The translations under genes and the position numbers were made by a program. Below the pieces are notes generated by a model. That model was not told the origin of the DNA. It worked only from the letters and a program-made list of their open reading frames with translations, and made no database searches. Below, piece after piece: positions 56,224 through 64,000 of a DNA stretch of 64,000 bases; the stretch's first letter is position 1, and each line of letters starts with the position of its first letter. The stretch covers positions 43,055-107,054 of the forward strand of contig NZ_JAAXLS010000022.1 of assembly GCF_012328925.1 (NCBI RefSeq). Reading direction: 5' to 3'. Origin of the DNA: Amycolatopsis acididurans (lineage in GTDB: Bacteria > Actinomycetota > Actinomycetes > Mycobacteriales > Pseudonocardiaceae).

Positions 56224-59200
56224 TCAGGACAGTTCGGCGTCGAGGTCCTCTTCGGACAGCGCGTCGACCTCGAGGTAGATCTCGGCCACCTGTGCGAGCC
56301 GTCCCGGCACGGCCTCGTCGGCGGTCAGCCGCGCGGCCATGGCGCCGACGGTAAGCGACGAGAACAGCGTTCGCACCGAAACCTCGGTGGTGTCGAGGGC
56401 TTCGCGCAGCCGTCCGACGATCATGGTGGCGAGCACGGAGTCGCCACCGAGCGCGAAGAACGGGTCCGAGACGCCGACACGCTCGACGTCGAGCACGTCG
56501 GCCCACACCTTCGCCAGCACCTTTTCCAGCGGAGTGCTCGGCGCGACGTACTCGTCCGTCTCCGCGGCCCACCGCGTCGCGACGGCGCGCCGGTCGACCT
56601 TTCCGTTCGCGGTCAGCGGCATCTCGTCGAGCACCACGACCCGCGCGGGCACCATGTGCGGCGGCAGCATGGTGCGCACGAACTCGCGCACCTCGTCGCC
56701 CTGTACCGCGCCCGCGACCGCGGCGACGAGCTGGTTCCCGGCGACGCCCGCGACGCCCCGGCGCACGGCGGGGTGTTCGGCGAGCGCGGCCTCGACCTCG
56801 CCGAGTTCGATGCGCACACCGCGCACCTTGACCTGGTGGTCCCGGCGCCCGAGGAACTCCAGCGTCCCGTCCGGCCAGTAGCGCGCCAGGTCGCCGGTGC
56901 GGTACCAGTGGCGGCCCTGGTACTCCACGAACCGGTCGGCGGTGCGCTCGGGATCGGCGCGGTAGCCGCGCGCGACGCCGTCGCCGCCGATCCACAGCTC
57001 GCCACCGACCCAGTCCGGGCAGTCGCGGCCACGCGCGTCCACCACGCGGCACACGACGTTGCGCAGCGGCGTCCCGTACGGCACCGACCGCCACGAGGAC
57101 GGGACGCCGTGCACCTCGCACACCGTCGAGTGGATCGCGGTCTCGGTGGTGCCGCCGAGACCGGCGAACCGGCAGCGCGGGGCGTGTTCGGCGACGCGGC
57201 CGGGCAGGTCCGTGCCGACCCAGTCGCCGCCGAGCAGCACGGTGCGTAGCCCGGCCAGTTCCCCCGGCCGTGCCGAGACGAGCAGCATGTCCAGCAGTGC
57301 GGGCACGCAGTTGACCAGCGTCACGCCGCGCTCGGCGACCAGCGAGGCCCAGGTGCGCGCGTCGCGGCGGTCGTCCTCCTCGACCAGCACCACCGCGCCG
57401 CCCGCGCCGAGCAGGCCGAAGACGTCGTACACCGAAAGGTCGAAGTCCAATGCGGACACGGCGAGGCAACGGTCCTTTCCGGACACGTCGAATCGCTCGT
57501 TGAGGTCGTCGATGGTGTTCATCGCCGCGCGGTGCGGAACCTCGACGCCCTTGGGCTCGCCGGTCGATCCGGACGTGAACAGTACGTACGCCGGCGATTC
57601 CTCGTCCACGCGCACCGGTTCGGGCAGGGGCTGGTCGGCGCCGGTGGCGTCGGTGAGCACGGTGCGCAGGTTCCCGACGCGCCGGATCCGCTCGGCGCGG
57701 GCGGGCGGCTGGTCGACGCCGATGGGCACGTAGGCCGCGCCCGCGGCGAGCACGCCGAGCACGGCGGCGATCTGGTCCGGGCCCTTCGGCATGCTCACAC
57801 CGACGGCCTCGCCGGGTTCGACGTCGAGCGAGGCGGCGATCCGCAGGGCGCGGTCGGCGAGCTCGCCGTAGGTCATCGTGCCGGCACCGCCCCACAGCAG
57901 GGCCGGCGCCTCGGGCTGCCGTGTCGCCTGCTCGAAGAAGCCCTCGTGGAGCAGCTTTCCGCTGCGCGGGCCCGCGGTGTCGTTCGCACGCTCGCGCGCG
58001 GCCGTCCGCGCGAAGCCGCCGACCGGCCGCTCCCACGCCTCCTCCGACTGGCCGAGCCGCGTGACCAGGCCGTGGAAGGCGGCGAACATGTCGTCGATCA
58101 TCCCGGCGGGGAAAGCGTTTTCCCGCACGTCCCAGTTGATCAGCAGGCCCTCGTTGACCTCGGTGACCTGCGCGTCCAGCAGCACCTGAGGACCCTGGGA
58201 GATGATCCACACCGGTTCGCCGAAGCGCCGGCGCACGTTATCGTCGAACAGCTCACCGAGGTTCAGCGCGCTGGTGAACACGACCGGCGCCAGGACCTGC
58301 TCGCCCTGGTGCCGCGAAAGGTCGCGCAGCACCTCGACGCCGGAGTACTCGGCGTGCGCGGCGTCGGCGTGCATGCGGTCCTGCAACGCCTTCGCGTGCT
58401 CCACAAAGGACGCTTCGGCGGAGAGATCCACGTCCAGCAGCACCGACCCGGTGAAGTCGCCGATGAGCTTGTCGACGTCGGGATGCGTGCCGGCGCGGTC
58501 GAACATCGGTACGTTCAGCAGGAACCGCGGCTGCGCGCTCCACGACGCGAGCGTTTCCGCGAACGCGGTCGCCACCACCATCGCCGGGGTGAGGCCGTGC
58601 TCGTGCGCGCGCGAGGCGATGCGCTTGCGGTCCTCCGGCGTCAGCCAGTGGTGCCGCCGCGTGGCGCGGGTGAGGTCACCGCCGTCCTGGGCGAGCGGCA
58701 GGTCCGGCGCACCCGGCAGCTCCGGAATCCGTTGCTGCCACCACTGCCTGGCCCGCTCGCGGTCGGTCTTGCGCGCCGGTTCGCGTTCGGCGAGGTAGCG
58801 CGGGTAGCTGTAGCCGATGGGCTCGAACGACGGGTCGTCGTAGAAGCGGGCGAGGTCGGCCAGCAGCACGCGGTAGCTGAGGGCGTCCGCGGCGAGCATG
58901 TCGACGTCGACGTGCAGCCGGGTGCGGCCGTCGGGCAGGCGGCTGAGCTGGATGGAGAACACCTCGCCCTCGGCCACGTCGAGCCGCGCGTGCGACGCGG
59001 CGTCCCGGATCCGGTCCAGCTCCTGCTCGTCGGTGATGTCGTGCACGACGAGGGCGGGCCGGCGGCGGTCAGGCAGGATCTGCTGCTTGCCGTCGTCGGT
59101 GAACTTCGCGCGCAGCATGCCGTGCCGGGCGACGAGCGCGCGCACGGCGCGTTCGAGCCGCTCGGGGTCGACGCCGGTGCCGTCGAACTCGACGTAGAGG

Positions 59201-59556
59201 TGCGCGGCCACCGAACCGAGGGTGGTTTCCTCGTCGCGGCCGATCCAGTACGCGTGCTGCATCAGCGCGAGCGGGAACGGCTCGGTCTCGTCGATCTCGA
59301 CCGTGATCTCGAGTTCGGGCGCGACCCCGGCCGCCGCGGCGAGCACCTCGCGCCAGCCTGCGAGTGTCGGGTCTTTCGCGAGCTGCGCGAAGCCGACCTT
59401 GATGCCGCGCCGCCGCCACTTGTTCGCGACCTGCATGAGCTGGATGGAGTCGAGGCCCCATTCGATGAGACTGTCGTTTTCGGACAGTTCGGCGGCCTCC
59501 GGTCCGAGCAGGTCGGTGACCTCGCGAAGCAGCTCACCCGCTGTCGGTTGACTCAC
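56224..59556 (-). CDS. Nonribosomal peptide synthetase: carrier-Cy-A(Cys)-PCP
   Basis: 1110 residues. (1) N-terminal carrier domain, Ser37 in GLDSIQLM, ArCP-like as in PchE and MbtB. (2) Heterocyclisation (Cy) domain with the DxxxxDxxS motif at residues 219-227. (3) A domain with core YVLFTSGSTGEPKG; read against GrsA, the specificity residues are D-L-Y-N-L-G-L-I-H-K, close to the cysteine code DLYNLSLIWK. (4) PCP with LGGDS, Ser1040. No thioesterase. Predicted product: aryl-thiazoline on the PCP. The GTG at 59554-59556 overlaps the stop of the next NRPS gene (GTGA); longer frames lie within that gene. Cognate aryl-loading enzymes are outside the window. Confidence 0.9.
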   Translation of the reverse strand: MSQPTAGELLREVTDLLGPEAAELSENDSLIEWGLDSIQLMQVANKWRRRGIKVGFAQLAKDPTLAGWREVLAAAAGVAPELEITVEIDETEPFPLALMQHAYWIGRDEETTLGSVAAHLYVEFDGTGVDPERLERAVRALVARHGMLRAKFTDDGKQQILPDRRRPALVVHDITDEQELDRIRDAASHARLDVAEGEVFSIQLSRLPDGRTRLHVDVDMLAADALSYRVLLADLARFYDDPSFEPIGYSYPRYLAEREPARKTDRERARQWWQQRIPELPGAPDLPLAQDGGDLTRATRRHHWLTPEDRKRIASRAHEHGLTPAMVVATAFAETLASWSAQPRFLLNVPMFDRAGTHPDVDKLIGDFTGSVLLDVDLSAEASFVEHAKALQDRMHADAAHAEYSGVEVLRDLSRHQGEQVLAPVVFTSALNLGELFDDNVRRRFGEPVWIISQGPQVLLDAQVTEVNEGLLINWDVRENAFPAGMIDDMFAAFHGLVTRLGQSEEAWERPVGGFARTAARERANDTAGPRSGKLLHEGFFEQATRQPEAPALLWGGAGTMTYGELADRALRIAASLDVEPGEAVGVSMPKGPDQIAAVLGVLAAGAAYVPIGVDQPPARAERIRRVGNLRTVLTDATGADQPLPEPVRVDEESPAYVLFTSGSTGEPKGVEVPHRAAMNTIDDLNERFDVSGKDRCLAVSALDFDLSVYDVFGLLGAGGAVVLVEEDDRRDARTWASLVAERGVTLVNCVPALLDMLLVSARPGELAGLRTVLLGGDWVGTDLPGRVAEHAPRCRFAGLGGTTETAIHSTVCEVHGVPSSWRSVPYGTPLRNVVCRVVDARGRDCPDWVGGELWIGGDGVARGYRADPERTADRFVEYQGRHWYRTGDLARYWPDGTLEFLGRRDHQVKVRGVRIELGEVEAALAEHPAVRRGVAGVAGNQLVAAVAGAVQGDEVREFVRTMLPPHMVPARVVVLDEMPLTANGKVDRRAVATRWAAETDEYVAPSTPLEKVLAKVWADVLDVERVGVSDPFFALGGDSVLATMIVGRLREALDTTEVSVRTLFSSLTVGAMAARLTADEAVPGRLAQVAEIYLEVDALSEEDLDAELS

Positions 59557-62500
59557 CACGTGTCCAGCTCCTCTTCGAATTCTTCGATGTCGTCCTGGCT
59601 TACGTCCACGAGGGACACCTCGACGGCGGCCTCGGTCTCGTTCAGCGCGGTGCGCAGCTTGGGAACCAGGTCCGTGACGTCGTGTTGTGAAATCAGGCTC
59701 ACGTGCAGCCGGGAGCCGACCGCGACCGCGTTGATTTCCAGCGCCCAGTGCGGCTGTGTTCGCGGCGGGACGCGCAGCATCGGCGCTTCGGGTGCGACCG
59801 ACCATGGTGCGCCATCGCTGTGCTCGATCCGGCCGAGGTAGTTGACGACCATCGTCGGTTCCGGCAGGCCGTGTGGACGCTGCAACCCGTAACCAAGGCC
59901 GTTGTCCGGCAGGTCGTCGAGCTTTCCGTTGAGCCGTATCGGAAAGACGGTGGTGAACCAGCCGACCGTCGCGGACAGGTCCACGCCGGGTGCGATCTGC
60001 TCCTCGCGGCCGTGCCCTTCCAGTGCGACGACGGCGTCCGGCGAACCGGACCAGTCGGCGATCCCGTTCAGCAGGGCCTGGCGCATGTCACCGTCCGGCA
60101 GTGGCACGGCGAATTCCGTGAGCTTCGGTTCCTGGCCGGTCAGCGGTAGGACGGTGTCGGCGCCGGCGAGGATGCCGCGCCACAGATCCCATTCGCCGCC
60201 GCGGTGCCCTTCGGTGAGCAGTTCGCTCCACCGGCGGAACGACGTGCCGGACCTGCACAGCTGGTTTCCCTGCCAGGCCTCGGCGAGGTCCTCGGTGAGG
60301 ATGCGCCAGGAGACGCCGTCCACGACGAGGTGGTCGGCGACGATCAGCACCCGGCCGGGCTTGAACCACACGACCTGGAGCAGGCGGTCCGGGGTGATCC
60401 GGTCGCGCGCGGCGAGCAGTTCGTCGTCCAGCGAGCCCGTCGCGGAGGTGAAGATCTCCCTGGCGGGAAACGATTCCTCGGGCACGAACAGGCCGTCGCC
60501 GTCGAGCCGCGCGCGCAGGATGTCGTGCCGCTCCAGCACGGCTCGCAGCGTGGCCAGCAGCCGGTCTTCGGTCAGGTCGGGCGGCGCGACCAGCAGCATC
60601 GCCTGATAGAGCCCGCGGTAGCGCATGATCGGTGTGGGTTCGACGCGACCGTGTGGCACGTCGGCCTCGGCGACGAAGTCACCGGCGAGCGCGAGACCGG
60701 CCGGGGTGCGGTGCTCGAAGATCTGTCGCGGCGTCAGTGAGATACCGGCCTTGCGGGCGTGGCTGACGAGCTGGACGGAGAGGATGCTGTCGCCGCCGAG
60801 TTCGAAGAAGCTGTCGTGCACGCCGACGGCCGGCAGGCCCAGGGTTTCGGCGAACAGGCCGCACAACCGGGATTCGCGCTCGTCACGGGGTTGCGCGTCC
60901 GTGGTGAGCGCGGCGAAGTCGGGGTCGGGAAGCGCTTTCCGGTCGAGCTTTCCGCTCGGCCCGAGCGGCAGTTCGTCCAGTTCCACGACCGCGGCCGGGA
61001 CCATGTGCTCGGGCAGGGAACGTGCGACCGTGCCGCGCACGTCGCCGGCCTTGCCCACCACGTAGGCGATGAGCCGCTGGTCACGGGCGACGACGGCGGC
61101 CCGCGAGACATCGGGCACCCGTTCGACGGCTGCCTCGATTTCGCCGAGTTCGATGCGGAACCCGCGGATCTTCACCTGGTCGTCGGCGCGGCCGAGGTAG
61201 TCGAGCACCCCGTCGCCGTCGCGTTTGACCAGGTCACCGGTCCGGTAGAGGCGCCGGCCGGGCAGGAACGGGCTGGCGACGAACCTGGCGGCGGTCAGGC
61301 CCGGCCGGTTCGCATACCCCCGGGCGAGCTGCACGCCCCCGAGGTACAGCTCGCCCGGGACGCCAGGCGCGACCGGCCGGAGGTAGCGGTCCAGCACGTA
61401 GGTCTGGGTGTTCCACACCGGACGGCCGATCTTCACGTCGTCCTCGACCCGGTGATACGTGACGTCGACAGCGGCCTCGGTCGGCCCGTAGAGGTTGTGC
61501 ATCCCCGGCCTCGCGATGTCCTCGGAAAGCGCTTCCCCACTGCAGATCACGCGCTCCGGCAGCGGCCGGCCACCGTAGGCCCGCAGCATCGACGGAACAA
61601 AGTGGACGGTGGTGACCTTCTCGCGCTCGATCACCTCCGCCAGGTAGTCGGGGTCCTTGTGGCCGCCCGGCTTCGCGACCACCAACGTCGCGCCGGTGAT
61701 GAGCGGCCAGAAAAACTCCCACACGGAAACGTCGAAGCTCGATGGAGTCTTCTGCAAGACCCGATCCTCCGCGGCGAGGCCGTACTCGTGCTGCATCCAC
61801 AACAGACGGTTCACGATCGCCCGGTGCGAGACCATCACACCCTTCGGACGCCCGGTCGAGCCCGAGGTGTAGATCAGGTATGCCGGGTTGTCGGGTGTCG
61901 GCGGTGTGACCGGTCGCGATCCGTCGAGTGCGGCCGGAAGGACCACCACCGGCCGCGCGTCCTCGATCATGAAGTCGAGGCGCTTAGCCGGATACGACGG
62001 ATCGAGCGGCAGGTAGGCGCCGCCCGCCTTCAGGATCCCCAGCAGCGAGACCACCAGCTCCAGCGAGCGGTCCTGCCGCACACCGACGACCGACTCCGGG
62101 CCCACCCCGGCCGCGGCCAGCCGACCGGCGAGTTCGGTGGCGCGGGCGCCGAGTTCGCGATACGTGAGCCGGTCGCCCTCGAAGATCACCGCCGTCGCGT
62201 CGGGTGTGCGGGCGGCCTGCGCGTCGATCAGTTCCGCGAGGGTCGTGTCCGGCACAGGCGTGGCCTCGAAGATCGGCGGCGCTACCCCGATGCTCGTCGC
62301 GGACAACGGCTGGTCCAGCTCCAGCGACTCGACCAGCCGCACGAACCGCTGCGCGAGATCCTCCACAGTGGACTTGTCGAAAAGGTCCTTGCTGTAGACG
62401 AGCCAGCCCTCGGCGCCGAACAGGTGGAACGACAGGTCGACGCGGGCGGCGTAGAACTCGACGTGCTCGCGCCGCAGCGGAGGCGGCGGCTCGCTCTGCT

Positions 62501-64000
62501 GTTCCTGATAGGCGAGCATCACCTGGAACAGTGGGTGCCTGCCGAGCGACCGCACGGGGTTCAGCTCGTCGACCAGTCGCTCGAACGGCAGGTCCTGGTG
62601 CGCGAACGCTTCCAGGTCCGTCTGCCGCACCCGTTCGAGGATCTGCCGGAATGTCGGGTTTCCACTGAGGTCCGTGCGCAGCACGAGGGTGTTGACGAAG
62701 CAGCCGACCAGGTCATCGAGGGCGGTGTCGGTGCGGCCGGCGACCGGCGTGCCGAGCGGGATGTCCTCGCCCCCGCCGAGGTGATGCAGCAGGACGGCGA
62801 GCGCGGCCTGCACCGTCATGAAGACGGTCGCGCCGGTCTTGCGTGCCAGGGCGTTCAGCGCCTCGGGATCGAGCCGGAAACGCACCGCGTCACCTTCGAA
62901 GCTCGGCGTCGCGGGACGCGGCCGGTCCACCGGCAGGGTCAGTTCCTCGGGCAGCCCGGCGAGCCGGTCACGCCAGTATTCGAGCTGCTCGTCGGCGGTC
63001 TCGGCGAGCAGCTCCCGTTGCCAGAGGGCATAGTCCGCGTACTGAACCGGCAGCGGTGTCCAATTCGGACCGCTTCTGGCCTTGCGTTCGTGATAGGCCG
63101 TGACCAGATCGCCGAGCAGGCGGTCCTCGGACCATCCGTCGCCGGCGATGTGGTGCGTCAGCAGGGACAGCACCTGGCCGTCGAGGAGCCGGGCCTCGAA
63201 CGGCGGTTCCTTGTCCAGGGCGAAGGCGCGGCGCGCGGCTTCGGCGAGGGTGCCGCCCTCGCGCAAGGTCGGTGTCCAGTCGATGACCTGCTGGTAGGGC
63301 CTGCCCTCGAATTCGGGGTAGATGGTGCGCAGCACCTCGTGCCGCTTGACCACATCGGACAGTGCGGCACGCAGGGCGCCGACGTCGAGCGGCCCTTCGA
63401 TGCGCACCGCGAGTGGGATGTTGTAGGTGGGGCTGGCCCCTTCGAGGCGGTAGAGGAACCACAACCGCTGCTGCGCGAAGGACAGTGGCACCCGGCGCGG
63501 GCGCGGCATGGGCCTGAGCGGCGGGCGTTTCTCCCCGCTCGCGTCGAGCGCGGCGGCGAGGCGAGCGACCGTGCGGGCGTCGAAGACCGTGCCGATCGCG
63601 AGTTCGGCGCCGAGTTCGTGGCGGACGCGGCTGACGAGTTTGGTCGCGAGCAGCGAGTGTCCGCCGAGCGCGAAGAAGTCGTCGTCACGGCCGACGCGTT
63701 CGACCTCCAGCAGGTCGGCGAAGATCTGCGCCAGCGCCTGTTCGCGATCGGTCTCCGGTTCGGCCGAGGACGCCGTGACCCGCGGTTCGGGCAGCGCCTT
63801 GCGGTCGACCTTCCCGCTCGGGGTCAGGGGTAGTTCGTCGAGCCGGACCGTGATCGACGGGATCATGTGCTCAGGCAGGTTGGGCGGTTCGGCCTTGCCG
63901 ACGACGTAGGCGATGAGCTGTTGACGCTCGGCCTGCACCGTGACGGCCGCCGCCTGTACGCCGGGCTGTGCGGTGAGGGCGGCTTCGATCTCGCCCAGTT
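59553..64000 (-). CDS. Nonribosomal peptide synthetase, 3' part: (A)-PCP-C-A(Ser)-PCP-E (cut by the window edge)
   Basis: 1482 residues visible; the 5' part is beyond position 64000. In order: end of an A domain (LGEIEAALTAQPGVQAAAVT), PCP (LGGHS near 63656), C domain with HHIAGDG near 63135-63155, A domain (LIYTSGSTGRPKGVMV), PCP (LGGDSI, near 60790) and an epimerisation domain (DHLVVDGVSWRIL, NYLGRIE) to the end. The second A domain reads D-V-W-H-I-S-L-V-D-K, the serine code, so D-Ser is expected. Genomic order places this later-acting protein upstream of the starter module. Confidence 0.92.
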   Translation of the reverse strand, partial: LGEIEAALTAQPGVQAAAVTVQAERQQLIAYVVGKAEPPNLPEHMIPSITVRLDELPLTPSGKVDRKALPEPRVTASSAEPETDREQALAQIFADLLEVERVGRDDDFFALGGHSLLATKLVSRVRHELGAELAIGTVFDARTVARLAAALDASGEKRPPLRPMPRPRRVPLSFAQQRLWFLYRLEGASPTYNIPLAVRIEGPLDVGALRAALSDVVKRHEVLRTIYPEFEGRPYQQVIDWTPTLREGGTLAEAARRAFALDKEPPFEARLLDGQVLSLLTHHIAGDGWSEDRLLGDLVTAYHERKARSGPNWTPLPVQYADYALWQRELLAETADEQLEYWRDRLAGLPEELTLPVDRPRPATPSFEGDAVRFRLDPEALNALARKTGATVFMTVQAALAVLLHHLGGGEDIPLGTPVAGRTDTALDDLVGCFVNTLVLRTDLSGNPTFRQILERVRQTDLEAFAHQDLPFERLVDELNPVRSLGRHPLFQVMLAYQEQQSEPPPPLRREHVEFYAARVDLSFHLFGAEGWLVYSKDLFDKSTVEDLAQRFVRLVESLELDQPLSATSIGVAPPIFEATPVPDTTLAELIDAQAARTPDATAVIFEGDRLTYRELGARATELAGRLAAAGVGPESVVGVRQDRSLELVVSLLGILKAGGAYLPLDPSYPAKRLDFMIEDARPVVVLPAALDGSRPVTPPTPDNPAYLIYTSGSTGRPKGVMVSHRAIVNRLLWMQHEYGLAAEDRVLQKTPSSFDVSVWEFFWPLITGATLVVAKPGGHKDPDYLAEVIEREKVTTVHFVPSMLRAYGGRPLPERVICSGEALSEDIARPGMHNLYGPTEAAVDVTYHRVEDDVKIGRPVWNTQTYVLDRYLRPVAPGVPGELYLGGVQLARGYANRPGLTAARFVASPFLPGRRLYRTGDLVKRDGDGVLDYLGRADDQVKIRGFRIELGEIEAAVERVPDVSRAAVVARDQRLIAYVVGKAGDVRGTVARSLPEHMVPAAVVELDELPLGPSGKLDRKALPDPDFAALTTDAQPRDERESRLCGLFAETLGLPAVGVHDSFFELGGDSILSVQLVSHARKAGISLTPRQIFEHRTPAGLALAGDFVAEADVPHGRVEPTPIMRYRGLYQAMLLVAPPDLTEDRLLATLRAVLERHDILRARLDGDGLFVPEESFPAREIFTSATGSLDDELLAARDRITPDRLLQVVWFKPGRVLIVADHLVVDGVSWRILTEDLAEAWQGNQLCRSGTSFRRWSELLTEGHRGGEWDLWRGILAGADTVLPLTGQEPKLTEFAVPLPDGDMRQALLNGIADWSGSPDAVVALEGHGREEQIAPGVDLSATVGWFTTVFPIRLNGKLDDLPDNGLGYGLQRPHGLPEPTMVVNYLGRIEHSDGAPWSVAPEAPMLRVPPRTQPHWALEINAVAVGSRLHVSLISQHDVTDLVPKLRTALNETEAAVEVSLVDVSQDDIEEFEEELDTW

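Noticed and set aside
60759..63833. A 1024-codon plus-strand frame
   Set aside because: Antisense to the NRPS gene; no domain, start site or promoter.

Overview
The window is high-GC actinobacterial chromosome. The proteins resemble those of the Pseudonocardiaceae, and Amycolatopsis is the best guess. This rests on RpoB, RpoC, S12 and L33 sequence features, frequent GTG and TTG starts, many 1-4 nt gene overlaps, GC-rich terminators without U-tracts, and the typical actinobacterial order of translation genes. No rRNA, IS element, phage gene or CRISPR array was seen.

Layout. From 1 to 15.7 kb the minus strand carries, in reverse order, the str operon (rpsL-rpsG-fusA-tuf), the S10 operon (rpsJ to rpsQ) and the spc operon (rplN to rplO). 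A perfect hairpin follows, then an unidentified membrane-protein gene, then the start of secY, which runs off the left edge. From 16.2 to 19.7 kb a plus-strand cassette of five genes encodes a YbaB-like protein, an EspC/WXG100-like protein, a larger WXG-like protein and two membrane proteins. It looks linked to type VII secretion. A 49-residue acidic protein gene lies between it and rpoC. rpoC and rpoB (20.0-27.6 kb, minus) follow, with two candidate promoters in front of rpoB. From 28.1 to 39.5 kb there is a complete mce lipid-import operon in the order ATPase, two YrbE permeases, MceA-F and two Mce-associated proteins. It sits between rplL and rpoB. rplL-rplJ has an L10 leader with an attenuator-like hairpin. 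A divergent plus-strand membrane protein (41.0-41.9 kb) appears to carry a one-base frameshift near its start. rplA, rplK, nusG, secE and tRNA-Trp follow on the minus strand.

From 44.9 kb the content is mixed: an aspartate-type aminotransferase and an SGNH hydrolase (plus), HadB/HadA-like dehydratases, rpmG, tRNA-Met and tRNA-Thr (minus), a membrane-bound EAL phosphodiesterase with a degenerate GGDEF domain (minus), a GNAT protein (plus) and Lon protease (plus). Lon is preceded by a HspR-type inverted repeat.

The right end (55-64 kb) looks like the edge of a siderophore gene cluster. A ferric-siderophore-binding lipoprotein has an iron box upstream. Facing it are two overlapping NRPS genes on the minus strand. 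One is a carrier-Cy-A-PCP protein whose A-domain residues predict cysteine. The other, truncated by the window edge, ends in C-A-PCP-E with a serine code. Together they suggest an aryl-thiazoline, D-Ser-containing siderophore; the aryl starter and the remaining modules lie outside the window.
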